A DNA stretch of 36,471 nucleotides from a virus. A program made the translations under genes and the position numbers. This document shows, piece by piece, positions 30,946-36,471 of this stretch. Numbering within the stretch: position 1 is the first letter of the stretch; each line of letters begins with the position of its first letter. The stretch covers positions 1 through 36,471 of the IMG/VR virus record IMGVR_UViG_3300045912_000162; one strand, written 5' to 3'. The notes beneath the pieces are model-generated. The model searched no databases. It was given only the letters and a program-made list of their open reading frames with translations, and was not told the DNA's origin.

Positions 30946-32030
30946 GCCACCCTCTCCTCGCTGCATGTCATGCGCAGCAGATCATTGGCGTCCTTGCAAT
31001 CGGCCCGGTTGGGCCGCCACACGCGCACCTGCCGGCCCTCGGCCTCGAAATGCCGGATCGCCCGGTCGAGGCCCAGCGCCGCACCGTGCGGCTGGCCCTG
31101 GCGCATGTGCCACCACTGGTCATTCTGCGCGACGATGATGACGGTCCCGATGGCCGGCGGCAGCCGCACCGCGCCCATATTGGAGAGATCGACTGCGGCG
31201 ATGACGCGTTCGGTGCCGCCGGTCATGATCGCGATCGACAATCCATCCTCGATCCCCTCGCTGATCCACACCGAGGAGCCGGGTTCGGCGTCACGCATCG
31301 ATTTCTGGGTATGTCCGCGCCACAGCGGGATGATCCCGCCGCGCTTCGGCCCGTAACTGCGCTTCGGATTGGCGATCGGCGCCTTGTGTCCATCCGGGGT
31401 CAGCCATATGCGGTGCACCGCCGCGCCGCCGCCGTTGCTCAGCAGCGCGACGATCGCCGGCCAATGCCTGCCGGTCTGGCCGTCGTCGTATAGCGCCGGA
31501 TGGTAGCGCAGCGCGCGCGGCTGCCGCCCTATCCGGGAGATATCGATGCCGCGATTGCGCAGATACAGCTCGGCCGGGGTGCCTTTGAGGCTCGGCTGTG
31601 CGTGCAGCCACATAGCCAGCGCGGCATTGCTGCGCCGCTTCTCCTCGATGGCGGCCTGGCTCTTCGCCTCGCGTGCGCGACGCTCGCGTTCAGCGGGAAC
31701 CGGCACCGGCTGGTGTCCCAGCCAGTCGCGCGCCCAGCGGATCGCCTCTCGCATGTCGCCGCGGCAAGCGACGTGAGCCACCAGGTCGAGCGCATCACCG
31801 CCGCAATTGACGGCGGCCCACGCCTTCCAGATGCCCTTTTTGGGGGCGCGCAGATGCACCGACACCGAACAGCCGAACGGGCTGTCCTTGCCGGCGACCA
31901 CCCATTCCGCGCCGCCCGATATGCGTCCCTGCGGCAGCAATTCACGGCACAGCGCCTCGATATCGGCCGCGAGACCGGCGACGATATCGCTGATCGGCAC
32001 GAGATCGGGACGGCGCGGCGGCGCGGTCAT
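30942..32030 (-). CDS. Primase-like protein with Toprim domain (DUF7146 type)
   Basis: A 362-residue protein. Residues about 22-88 (ALCRELLPQGR, WKAWAAVNCGGDALDLVAHV) resemble the degenerate zinc-domain region of phage primases without a full zinc site. A linker is rich in basic helices. The Toprim core is WISEGIEDGLS with Glu257 and VIIVAQND with Asp303. The first Asp of the usual DxD is Gln (Q301-N302-D303), so metal binding may be altered. It should make primers or support the nearby P-loop helicase. The start overlaps the end of the HTH gene. Confidence 0.8.
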   Translation of the reverse strand: MTAPPRRPDLVPISDIVAGLAADIEALCRELLPQGRISGGAEWVVAGKDSPFGCSVSVHLRAPKKGIWKAWAAVNCGGDALDLVAHVACRGDMREAIRWARDWLGHQPVPVPAERERRAREAKSQAAIEEKRRSNAALAMWLHAQPSLKGTPAELYLRNRGIDISRIGRQPRALRYHPALYDDGQTGRHWPAIVALLSNGGGAAVHRIWLTPDGHKAPIANPKRSYGPKRGGIIPLWRGHTQKSMRDAEPGSSVWISEGIEDGLSIAIMTGGTERVIAAVDLSNMGAVRLPPAIGTVIIVAQNDQWWHMRQGQPHGAALGLDRAIRHFEAEGRQVRVWRPNRADCKDANDLLRMTCSEERVA

Positions 32031-32353
32031 TTCAATGCTGCCTGTGATGCCACGAGAAACCGCGTCGGCAATTTCCTGACGCCGCGCTCGGCGATAAACT
32101 GGGCGATCTGCGCGTCCCTGTCCTGCGGCGGCGGCACCCGCGTCTCGCAGTGCTCTTGCTGCCGCGATGCCGCCCCGATGCAGTTCTCCCGCTCGAATGC
32201 CTGGATGTCCGTCATCCGGTACACCACCCGCCGAGGGTTAAGCTTGATGTACGTCGGCCCCTTGTTCAGCCGCCGCCATCGCTCCAGCGTCTGAGTACTG
32301 ATCCCCCAGCGCGCGGCCAGCTCGCGCGGGCGAAGACGGTATGACGAGATCAC
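32027..32353 (-). CDS. HTH_17 regulator (108 aa)
   Basis: GTG at 32353 overlaps the preceding stop (GTGA). RPRELAARWGISTQTLERWRRLNKGPTYIKLNPRRVVYRMTDIQAFE is an excisionase-type winged HTH almost identical in its core to that at 33293-33505 (RELAARWGIS..TLE.WR..NKGPTYIKL). The C-terminal half is unique and charged. It lies first in line before primase and helicase, so it may control or initiate the replication operon. Confidence 0.8.
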   Translation of the reverse strand: MISSYRLRPRELAARWGISTQTLERWRRLNKGPTYIKLNPRRVVYRMTDIQAFERENCIGAASRQQEHCETRVPPPQDRDAQIAQFIAERGVRKLPTRFLVASQAALK

Positions 32354-32478
32354 GGCAGCACCAGCAGCGCGACGTAGATCAGCGCGGCCCAGATCAGCCA
32401 GCCGATCGCCGCGCTGAAATACAGGCCGCGCGACGGCGCCAGATCGTCGTCATAGATCCCATCATTGCCACCTCGCAT
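32350..32478 (-). CDS. Small single-pass membrane protein
   Basis: A 42-residue protein starting MRGGNDGIYDDDLAPSRGLY, followed by one membrane helix (FSAAIGWLIWAALIYVALLVL). GGGGAGGG precedes the ATG at 32478. The layout (acidic N-terminus, SRGLxx, one helix) recurs in phage early regions of alphaproteobacteria; function unknown. A longer in-frame start at 32619 would add a low-complexity stretch and is less likely. Confidence 0.6.
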   Translation of the reverse strand: MRGGNDGIYDDDLAPSRGLYFSAAIGWLIWAALIYVALLVLP

Positions 32479-32646
32479 TACACGCCCTCCCCTGTGCCGG
32501 CTCATGTCCGGCATGACACATGGCATTCGGCCGGGCGGCGCTATCTCCCCGGCGACGAACAGCCCCCCGCTGCCTGCCGCCGGACCGCCCGGCCGAATTC
32601 GCTGGGCGCAGCGGTTCATTCCCGTCTGCGGGAACGCGCCACGCCA
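32479..32646. other. Region without a convincing gene
   Basis: Between the Cro-like gene and the membrane-protein gene. One minus frame (from ATG 32647, TGATG overlap) and an N-terminal extension of the next gene compete here; neither has recognisable features. Confidence 0.4.
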
Positions 32647-32889
32647 TCAAGCGGCCCTCCCTGGCTCTGCTTCGTTGGCAGCGGCGGCGGCCGCTGGCGC
32701 CGGAAGCTCATAAAAATCGTTCGGCGTGACCCGCCCGCCGCTGCGCAGATAAATCCGCTGCATCGTCGCTTTCCGCGGCACAGTACCCTGCGCGAAACGG
32801 CGCGCGACCGTGGAGTTGGCGACGCCGATCTCGACCGCCGCCCGGCTCCAGCTCCAACCTTCCGATCTGACCCAATCGACGAATCTCAT
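32647..32889 (-). CDS. Cro/CI-type small repressor
   Basis: An 80-residue protein starting MRFVDWVRSEGWSWSRAAVE. WSRAAVEIGVANSTVARRFAQG is the HTH, and GGRVTPNDFYEL is the hallmark end of Cro-like proteins. It is first in the leftward replication operon and lies across the control region from rightward genes, the position of a lambda Cro analogue. No CI-type long repressor is seen, so one of the HTH_17 proteins may act as the partner. Confidence 0.8.
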   Translation of the reverse strand: MRFVDWVRSEGWSWSRAAVEIGVANSTVARRFAQGTVPRKATMQRIYLRSGGRVTPNDFYELPAPAAAAAANEAEPGRAA

Positions 32890-33026
32890 ACCGTATCCTG
32901 ATCATAATTAGACGAGCCGCGTCAAGCCCCGATTTGTCGATCTGAGAGTGTTGCCGGCCTGACGCCACGATGCGCAGACCGCATTATCGATCGCATCATA
33001 GTGATGATTTTTCATGTAGCAGTCAC
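32890..33026. promoter_or_regulatory. Divergent control region
   Basis: Gene-free DNA between leftward and rightward operons. On the minus strand TTGACG and TATGAT occur before the Cro-like gene, but their spacing (13 bp) is not canonical. CATCA-TAG-TGATG around 32994-33006 is a small inverted repeat suited to a Cro-like dimer. Confidence 0.5.
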
Positions 33027-33055
33027 TTGCGATGCGTCGCGTATGCCGGTATATA
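33027..33055 (+). promoter_or_regulatory. Rightward promoter
   Basis: TTGCGA (33027-33032) and TATATA (33050-33055) with exactly 17 bp between. It drives the HTH_17 genes, tandem-repeat gene and probably integrase. Confidence 0.6.
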
Positions 33056-33059
33056 GCAG

Positions 33060-33079
33060 CCTCCCCAAGTATGGGGAGG
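33060..33079. promoter_or_regulatory. Palindrome covering transcription start and ribosome site
   Basis: CCTCCCCAAGTATGGGGAGG has 7-bp arms and a 6-bp centre. As DNA it could be an operator at +1; as RNA it would pair the GGGGAGG ribosome site of the next gene, whose start is a TTG. Confidence 0.6.
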
Positions 33080-33084
33080 AGAAA

Positions 33085-33300
33085 TTGAGCGAAGGCGCGA
33101 GCTATCTCGCAGCAAGGGAGTTGTCCGAGAGGTGGGGAATGTCATTGTCTACGTTATACAGAATGAGCAGGCGCGGCGCCGGTCCGCCGCGTTTTTTGGT
33201 CCGGGGGCGGATCATGTATCGACTCAATGATGTCGAGTATTGGGAGGAGATTGATCGTGATGCGATCATTTGCCGACGCCAGCATGCCAAACATGACTAA
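33085..33300 (+). CDS. HTH_17 regulator with TTG start
   Basis: A 71-residue protein. GGAGGAG four bases before TTG 33085 decides the start; the in-frame ATG at 33043 lies between -35 and -10 of the promoter. SYLAARELSERWGMSLSTLYRMSRRGAGPPRFLVRGRIMYRLNDVEYWEE is an AlpA/excisionase-like winged HTH. The rare start and the hairpin hiding its ribosome site imply low, regulated expression. Likely a lysogeny switch or directionality factor. Confidence 0.75.
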   Translation: MSEGASYLAARELSERWGMSLSTLYRMSRRGAGPPRFLVRGRIMYRLNDVEYWEEIDRDAIICRRQHAKHD

Positions 33301-33505
33301 CAATGTGATCTATCTTAGCCAGCGCGAGCTGGCCGCGCGCTGGGGGATCAGTCCTCGGACCCTGGAAAACTGGCGATGGCGGAACAAGGGGCCGACGTAC
33401 ATCAAGCTTGGCCGCCGGCGCGTGAGATACCGGCTGACGGACATCCAGGCATTCGAGCGGGATCACCGCATCGCTCCAGAATCCCCACGGGAGAACACGC
33501 CGTGA
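33293..33505 (+). CDS. HTH_17 regulator (70 aa), paralogue of 32027-32353
   Basis: Starts MTNNVIYLSQRELAARWGIS. It overlaps the preceding gene end by 8 bp and the next gene as GTGA. Its DNA-binding core is nearly the same as that of the leftward HTH_17 protein, so the two may compete for the same DNA sites from opposite operons. A recombination directionality role is also possible because integrase lies downstream. Confidence 0.75.
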   Translation: MTNNVIYLSQRELAARWGISPRTLENWRWRNKGPTYIKLGRRRVRYRLTDIQAFERDHRIAPESPRENTP

Positions 33506-33909
33506 CAGCGTATGCTGGCAAGCGCTCGCCAGAAACACGCCGGCGCATGTCCGAGGCCCGCAAGAAGGCCCTGGCCGACCCGGAGGTGCGGCGGCGCCTG
33601 TCCGAGGCCGCCAAGAGGGCCTGGGCCGACCCGGAGGCGCGGCGCCGCATGTCCGAGGGCCGCAAGAGGGCCTGGGCCGACCCGGAGGCGCGGCGCCGCA
33701 TGTCCGAGGGCCGCAAGAGGGCCTGGGCCGACCCGGAGGTGCGGCGGCGTACGTCCGAGGCCATGAAGAGGGCCTGGGCGCGCAAAAACCCTGACTTGGC
33801 CCGGCTCTCGCCAGAGCAACTCCGTGTCTACAGATTGTTGCGCGCCAAGGGATGCGGGCATGACGAGGCTCTGCGCGAGGCGCAGAGGCCGGAGAGGAGG
33901 GCAGAATGA
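33502..33909 (+). CDS. NUMOD3-like tandem-repeat protein, short form
   Basis: A 135-residue protein from GTG 33502 (VTAYAGKRSPETRRRMSEAR). Residues 11-95 are five 17-residue repeats, followed by NPDLARLSPEQLRVYRLLRA and an end rich in Glu and Arg (EAQRPERRAE). The repeats resemble NUMOD3 helices that let homing nucleases contact DNA; here there is no GIY-YIG or HNH domain. Strongly basic, so DNA binding is likely. The start overlaps the HTH_17 stop and the stop overlaps the DUF6166 start (ATGA). The C-terminal module is shared with the long form at the genome junction. Confidence 0.75.
   Translation: MTAYAGKRSPETRRRMSEARKKALADPEVRRRLSEAAKRAWADPEARRRMSEGRKRAWADPEARRRMSEGRKRAWADPEVRRRTSEAMKRAWARKNPDLARLSPEQLRVYRLLRAKGCGHDEALREAQRPERRAE
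33532..33786. repeat. Five 51-bp tandem repeats
   Basis: Units 3 and 4 are nearly identical in DNA. Adjacent variable residues at unit positions 9-10 read AR, AA, GR, GR, AM. Confidence 0.9.
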
Positions 33910-34241
33910 CAACCTATATTGGCATCCGCGCATTCGGCGAGAGCACGGTCCTCGTCCAGAGGCATATCTATGCTCGCCGCCTGCCGCTCGAGCCGAGGAC
34001 TGCTCTGCGGCTGTACTCACATGGCTTCTCATGGGGGCGCGCCTGCGCCGGCGGCAAGCAGCTCGCGCTGGCGATCCTCGCCGATCATCTCGATGACGAT
34101 CGCGAGGCGCTGGCGCTGTGCGAGGGTTTTGCGGCCTGCGTCATCACGCGCCTTCCCGCCTCGCAATTCATGCTGACCTGCGAGCAGATCGACGAATGGG
34201 TCGCGCTGCTGCGCGACGACCCGGCCGGTCTCACGGCATGA
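33906..34241 (+). CDS. DUF6166-like protein
   Basis: A 111-residue protein starting MTTYIGIRAFGESTVLVQRH. TALRLYSHGFSWGRACAGGKQLALAILADHL is the recognisable core (usual form: FxWGYGGxGPxQLALALL), and the C-terminal helix EQIDEWVALL ends it. The family is widespread in phages and plasmids, of unknown function. ATGA overlap with the repeat gene. The first nine coding bases (ATGACAACC) also follow the other repeat-gene copy at 221, where the gene itself is lost. Confidence 0.75.
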   Translation: MTTYIGIRAFGESTVLVQRHIYARRLPLEPRTALRLYSHGFSWGRACAGGKQLALAILADHLDDDREALALCEGFAACVITRLPASQFMLTCEQIDEWVALLRDDPAGLTA

Positions 34242-34275
34242 GCGCTGCGGCCCGATTGATGAGGGGAGAAGAGAT

Positions 34276-35505
34276 GTGGCAACGATGCGGGTGCGATATC
34301 TGATCAGGCGTGATGGCCCCGAGGGCAGGCTGCCGCGCTATTTCTGGCAGCCATCGAGGGGATTGCGTGAGGCCGGGTTCCGGCCGCGGCGCGTGCCCGA
34401 TACCTGGCGCGATCTGGTCGATCCGGAGCATATCGAGGCCGCGGCGATCGCCGCCGCCCAGAAGCTCAACGCCGAGCTGGACCGCTGGCGCCAGGGAAGG
34501 ATGGAAGCCGGCGCGGCGCAGGCACCAAAGCCGACCCCGGTTGCTGAGCGCACCGTCGCTGCGCTGATTGCCGACTACAAGGCCGGCCGGCACTACCGGG
34601 CGCTAGCGCCCAAGACGCGCTATGAGTACAGCAACATGCTGCGGATCATCGAGGGCTGGTGCGGTGCGGAGCCGCTGCGGGCGATGAACAAGGCGCGCCT
34701 TGTCAGATTATACGAGGATCTGTATCCGCGCACCCCGGCTCAGGCCAATGCAGTGATGCGAGTCGCCAGGCTGCTGTTCGCGCACGCGACCCGGCAAGGA
34801 TGGCGGCACGACAACCCAGCCGAGAAGCTCGGGCTGATTGGACTCGAAAAAACCGGGCGCATCTGGCCGCGCGAGGCGGTCACAGCGTTTGTTGCGGCGG
34901 CGGACCGGATGGACCGCCATTCGATCGGCACGGCGGTTCTGCTCAACGAGTGGCTGGGACAGCGCGAGGCCGATCTGCTGGCGCTGCCGCGCAATCTGCT
35001 CGATCCGCGCGGTCTGGTCATCCACCAGCGCAAGACGCGCGCGCGCGTCGCGCTGCCGATCGCCTCGGTGCCGCCGCTCGTCGCACGCATCGAGGCCGAG
35101 CTGGCGCGCCAGGCCGAACGCGGCTGCAGCGGCCTCTCGCTGCTGTTATGCGAGACGACGGGAAAGCCGTGGGGCGCCGATCATTTTCGCCACGAATTCG
35201 CCGCGATCCGCACCGCCCTCGCCGCCGAGACGCCGCGCTTCGCGGTCGATTACGTCCCCCGGAACGCCGATCCCGCTGCTGCCGACGCCTTCACCATGCC
35301 GACGCGCGATCTCTGGTTCATGCACCTGCGGCATACCGCCGTCGTTCGCCTGGCCGAAGCCGGCGCGACGATCGCCGAGATTGCCGCGATCACCGGCCAC
35401 CGGCTGGAAACGGTCAACAAGACCATCGAACACTACCTCGTGCGCACCGCGCCGCAGGCCGCCGCAGCATTTCAGAAGCGGCTGGAACGGGAGAAAGTGG
35501 AATGA
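34276..35505 (+). CDS. int: Tyrosine-family integrase
   Basis: A 409-residue site-specific recombinase (GTG 34276, or ATG 34285; GGGGAG precedes). A core-binding domain (about 90-185: RTVAALIADYKAG... PKTRYEYSNMLRIIEGW) is followed by a catalytic domain: Arg230 (WLGQREADLL), Lys253 (HQRKTRAR), Arg352 (HLRHT), His375 (TGHRLET), Tyr387 (IEHYLVRT). The first His of box II is Met349, a tolerated change in this enzyme class. It inserts the phage at an attachment site; attP was not identified. The stop overlaps the MazG-like start as ATGA. Confidence 0.92.
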   Translation: MATMRVRYLIRRDGPEGRLPRYFWQPSRGLREAGFRPRRVPDTWRDLVDPEHIEAAAIAAAQKLNAELDRWRQGRMEAGAAQAPKPTPVAERTVAALIADYKAGRHYRALAPKTRYEYSNMLRIIEGWCGAEPLRAMNKARLVRLYEDLYPRTPAQANAVMRVARLLFAHATRQGWRHDNPAEKLGLIGLEKTGRIWPREAVTAFVAAADRMDRHSIGTAVLLNEWLGQREADLLALPRNLLDPRGLVIHQRKTRARVALPIASVPPLVARIEAELARQAERGCSGLSLLLCETTGKPWGADHFRHEFAAIRTALAAETPRFAVDYVPRNADPAAADAFTMPTRDLWFMHLRHTAVVRLAEAGATIAEIAAITGHRLETVNKTIEHYLVRTAPQAAAAFQKRLEREKVE

Positions 35506-35831
35506 GAGAAAGTCAATGGCTGATATCGGCATGGGCCGATTCTGTCTTTGGCCCGCCCATCAGCAATGCCCGCATCGCGGCACGGGCGAATGAGGAAATG
35601 GCCGAGCTGCTGCGCGTGCTGACGGAGGATGACAATCATCCGAAAGCCGCAGAAGAAATCGCCGATATTGTGATCGTGCTCTACCGGCTGGCCGCGCGGC
35701 TAAGTGTCGATCTGCACGACGAGATCGACCGCAAAATGCAGATCAATCGGTCGCGGGAATGGCGTCGCGATGATACCGGGCACGGCTACCACGTCGCAGA
35801 ACCCTCGGCTCGCGCGACACAAAAGCCATGA
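35502..35831 (+). CDS. MazG-like nucleotide pyrophosphohydrolase
   Basis: A 109-residue all-alpha protein. ANEEMAELLRVL (about 30-41) and AAEEIADIVIVLYRLA (about 50-65) give the EExxE and ExxD metal-binding motifs of the MazG-like group, followed by a conserved D-x-x-x-K-M helix (DEIDRKMQINRSREW). These enzymes remove non-canonical NTPs or lower ppGpp. The C-terminal 20 residues are unusual. Operon: integrase before, tandem-repeat gene after (ATGA overlaps on both sides). Confidence 0.85.
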   Translation: MRESQWLISAWADSVFGPPISNARIAARANEEMAELLRVLTEDDNHPKAAEEIADIVIVLYRLAARLSVDLHDEIDRKMQINRSREWRRDDTGHGYHVAEPSARATQKP

Positions 35832-36471
35832 AGAAGGCCCTTGCCAACCCAGAGGCGCGGCGGCGCATGTCCGAGGCCATGAAGAGGGCCTGGGCCGATC
35901 CGGAGGTGCGGCGGCGCATGTCCGAGGGCCGCAAGAGGGCCCTTGCCGACCCGGAGGTGCGGCGGCGCATGTCCGAGGCCAGCAAGAGGGCCTGGGCCGA
36001 CCCGGAGGTGCGGCGGCGCATGTCCGAGGCCAGCAAGAGGGCCCTGGCCGACCCGGAGGTGCGGCGGCGCCAGGCCGAGGCCAGCAAGAGGGCCTGGGCC
36101 GACCCGGAGGTGCGGCGGCGCACGTCCGAGGGCCGCAAGAGGGCCTGGGCCGACCCGGAGGTGCGGCGGCGCACGTCCGAGGCCATCAAGAGGGCCTGGG
36201 CCGACCCGGAGGTGCGGCGGCGCATGTCCGAGGCCAGCAAGAGGGCCTGGGCCGACCCGGAGATGCGGCGGCGCACGTCCGAGGGCCGCAAGAGGGCCCT
36301 TGCCGACCCGGAGGTGCGGCGGCGCATGTCCGAGGCCAGCAAGAGGGCCCTTGCCGACCCGGAGGTGCGGCGGCGCATGTCCGAGGCCGCCAAGAGGGCC
36401 TGGGCGCGCAAAAACCCTGACTTGGCCCGGCTCTCGCCAGAGCAACTCCGCGTCTACAGACTATTGCGAGC
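35828..36471 (+). CDS. NUMOD3-like tandem-repeat protein, long form (3' cut by window edge)
   Basis: ATG 35828 overlaps the MazG-like stop (ATGA). Residues 1-8 are a half repeat (MKKALANP), followed by 11 repeats of 17 residues (35852-36412), and the frame is still open at the edge inside NPDLARLSPEQLRVYRLLRA. Joined to 161-224 it ends after 235 residues. Each unit would form a helix-turn segment, EVRRRMSEASKRAWADP, with differences at unit positions 2, 6, 7, 9, 10, 12 and 14. Extremely basic; DNA binding is the likely activity. Unlike known NUMOD3 proteins it has no nuclease domain, so it may be a binding-only protein, or its repeats may have expanded on their own. Confidence 0.75.
   Translation, partial: MKKALANPEARRRMSEAMKRAWADPEVRRRMSEGRKRALADPEVRRRMSEASKRAWADPEVRRRMSEASKRALADPEVRRRQAEASKRAWADPEVRRRTSEGRKRAWADPEVRRRTSEAIKRAWADPEVRRRMSEASKRAWADPEMRRRTSEGRKRALADPEVRRRMSEASKRALADPEVRRRMSEAAKRAWARKNPDLARLSPEQLRVYRLLR
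35852..36412. repeat. Eleven 51-bp tandem repeats, near identical in DNA
   Basis: Order of the adjacent pair at unit positions 9-10: AM, GR, AS, AS, AS, GR, AI, AS, GR, AS, AA. Other codons hardly change; most changes alter the amino acid. Confidence 0.93.
36312..36471. repeat. Right copy of the terminal near-direct repeat
   Basis: 157 of 160 bases equal 1-160; 36346-36471 is identical to 35-160. Confidence 0.9.

Noticed and set aside
34242-34275. tRNA-like attachment site near integrase
   Set aside because: No tRNA fragment or clear core repeat could be recognised by eye.
33532-36412. CRISPR array
   Set aside because: The 51-bp repeats are contiguous coding units without spacers and with maintained reading frame.

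Overview
This 36.5 kb, mostly GC-rich window reads as a nearly complete genome of a temperate podovirus of an alphaproteobacterial host. The host is an inference from base composition and gene style; no host gene is present. The virion genes follow the T7-like order: small and large terminase, T7-type portal, Bbp19-like protein, scaffold, coat, tail tubular A and B, GNAT-like protein, internal virion proteins, tail fibre. Unlike lytic T7-like phages it has a tyrosine integrase, and it has no RNA polymerase, DNA polymerase or recognisable free endolysin. The two window ends share a near-identical 160 bp stretch (126 bp exact). Joining them completes a reading frame that is otherwise cut, so the molecule is probably circular or terminally redundant and was opened inside a repetitive gene.

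Layout. (1) About 265-26,279, minus strand: the late block, transcribed right to left from terS to the lysis/membrane genes, with many genes coupled by ATGA, GTGA or TGATG overlaps. (2) About 26,280-26,800: a gene-poor region with 13 GTTGCA iteron-like boxes, a GC-alternating tract, a candidate rightward promoter and a small palindrome. (3) 26,798-28,379, plus strand: an accessory island, AT-richer in its two distal genes (DUF3489-N-like protein, YdcK-like beta-helix protein, an unknown). (4) 28,380-28,524: a gene-free gap packed with repeats, including a 104 bp inverted copy of part of the 1,674-aa virion gene. (5) 28,525-32,889, minus strand: replication and control (P-loop helicase-like protein, primase-like Toprim protein, small proteins, HTH regulator, Cro-like repressor). 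(6) 32,890-33,084: divergent control region. (7) 33,085 to the end, plus strand: two HTH_17 regulators, a tandem-repeat protein, a DUF6166 protein, integrase, a MazG-like protein and a second, longer tandem-repeat protein running across the junction.

The most unusual element is the pair of proteins built from near-identical 17-residue NUMOD3-like repeats (consensus DPEVRRRMSEASKRAWA). They lack a nuclease domain. The repeats differ mainly at a few residues, including an adjacent pair (AS, GR, AM, AI, AA), while other codons stay almost identical. This looks like an expandable modular DNA-binding array. Other striking signals are the iterons next to terS, a 9-bp repeat array that also encodes a leader-like micro-protein before the helicase gene, and a repeat family that supplies related C-terminal tails to two convergent genes.
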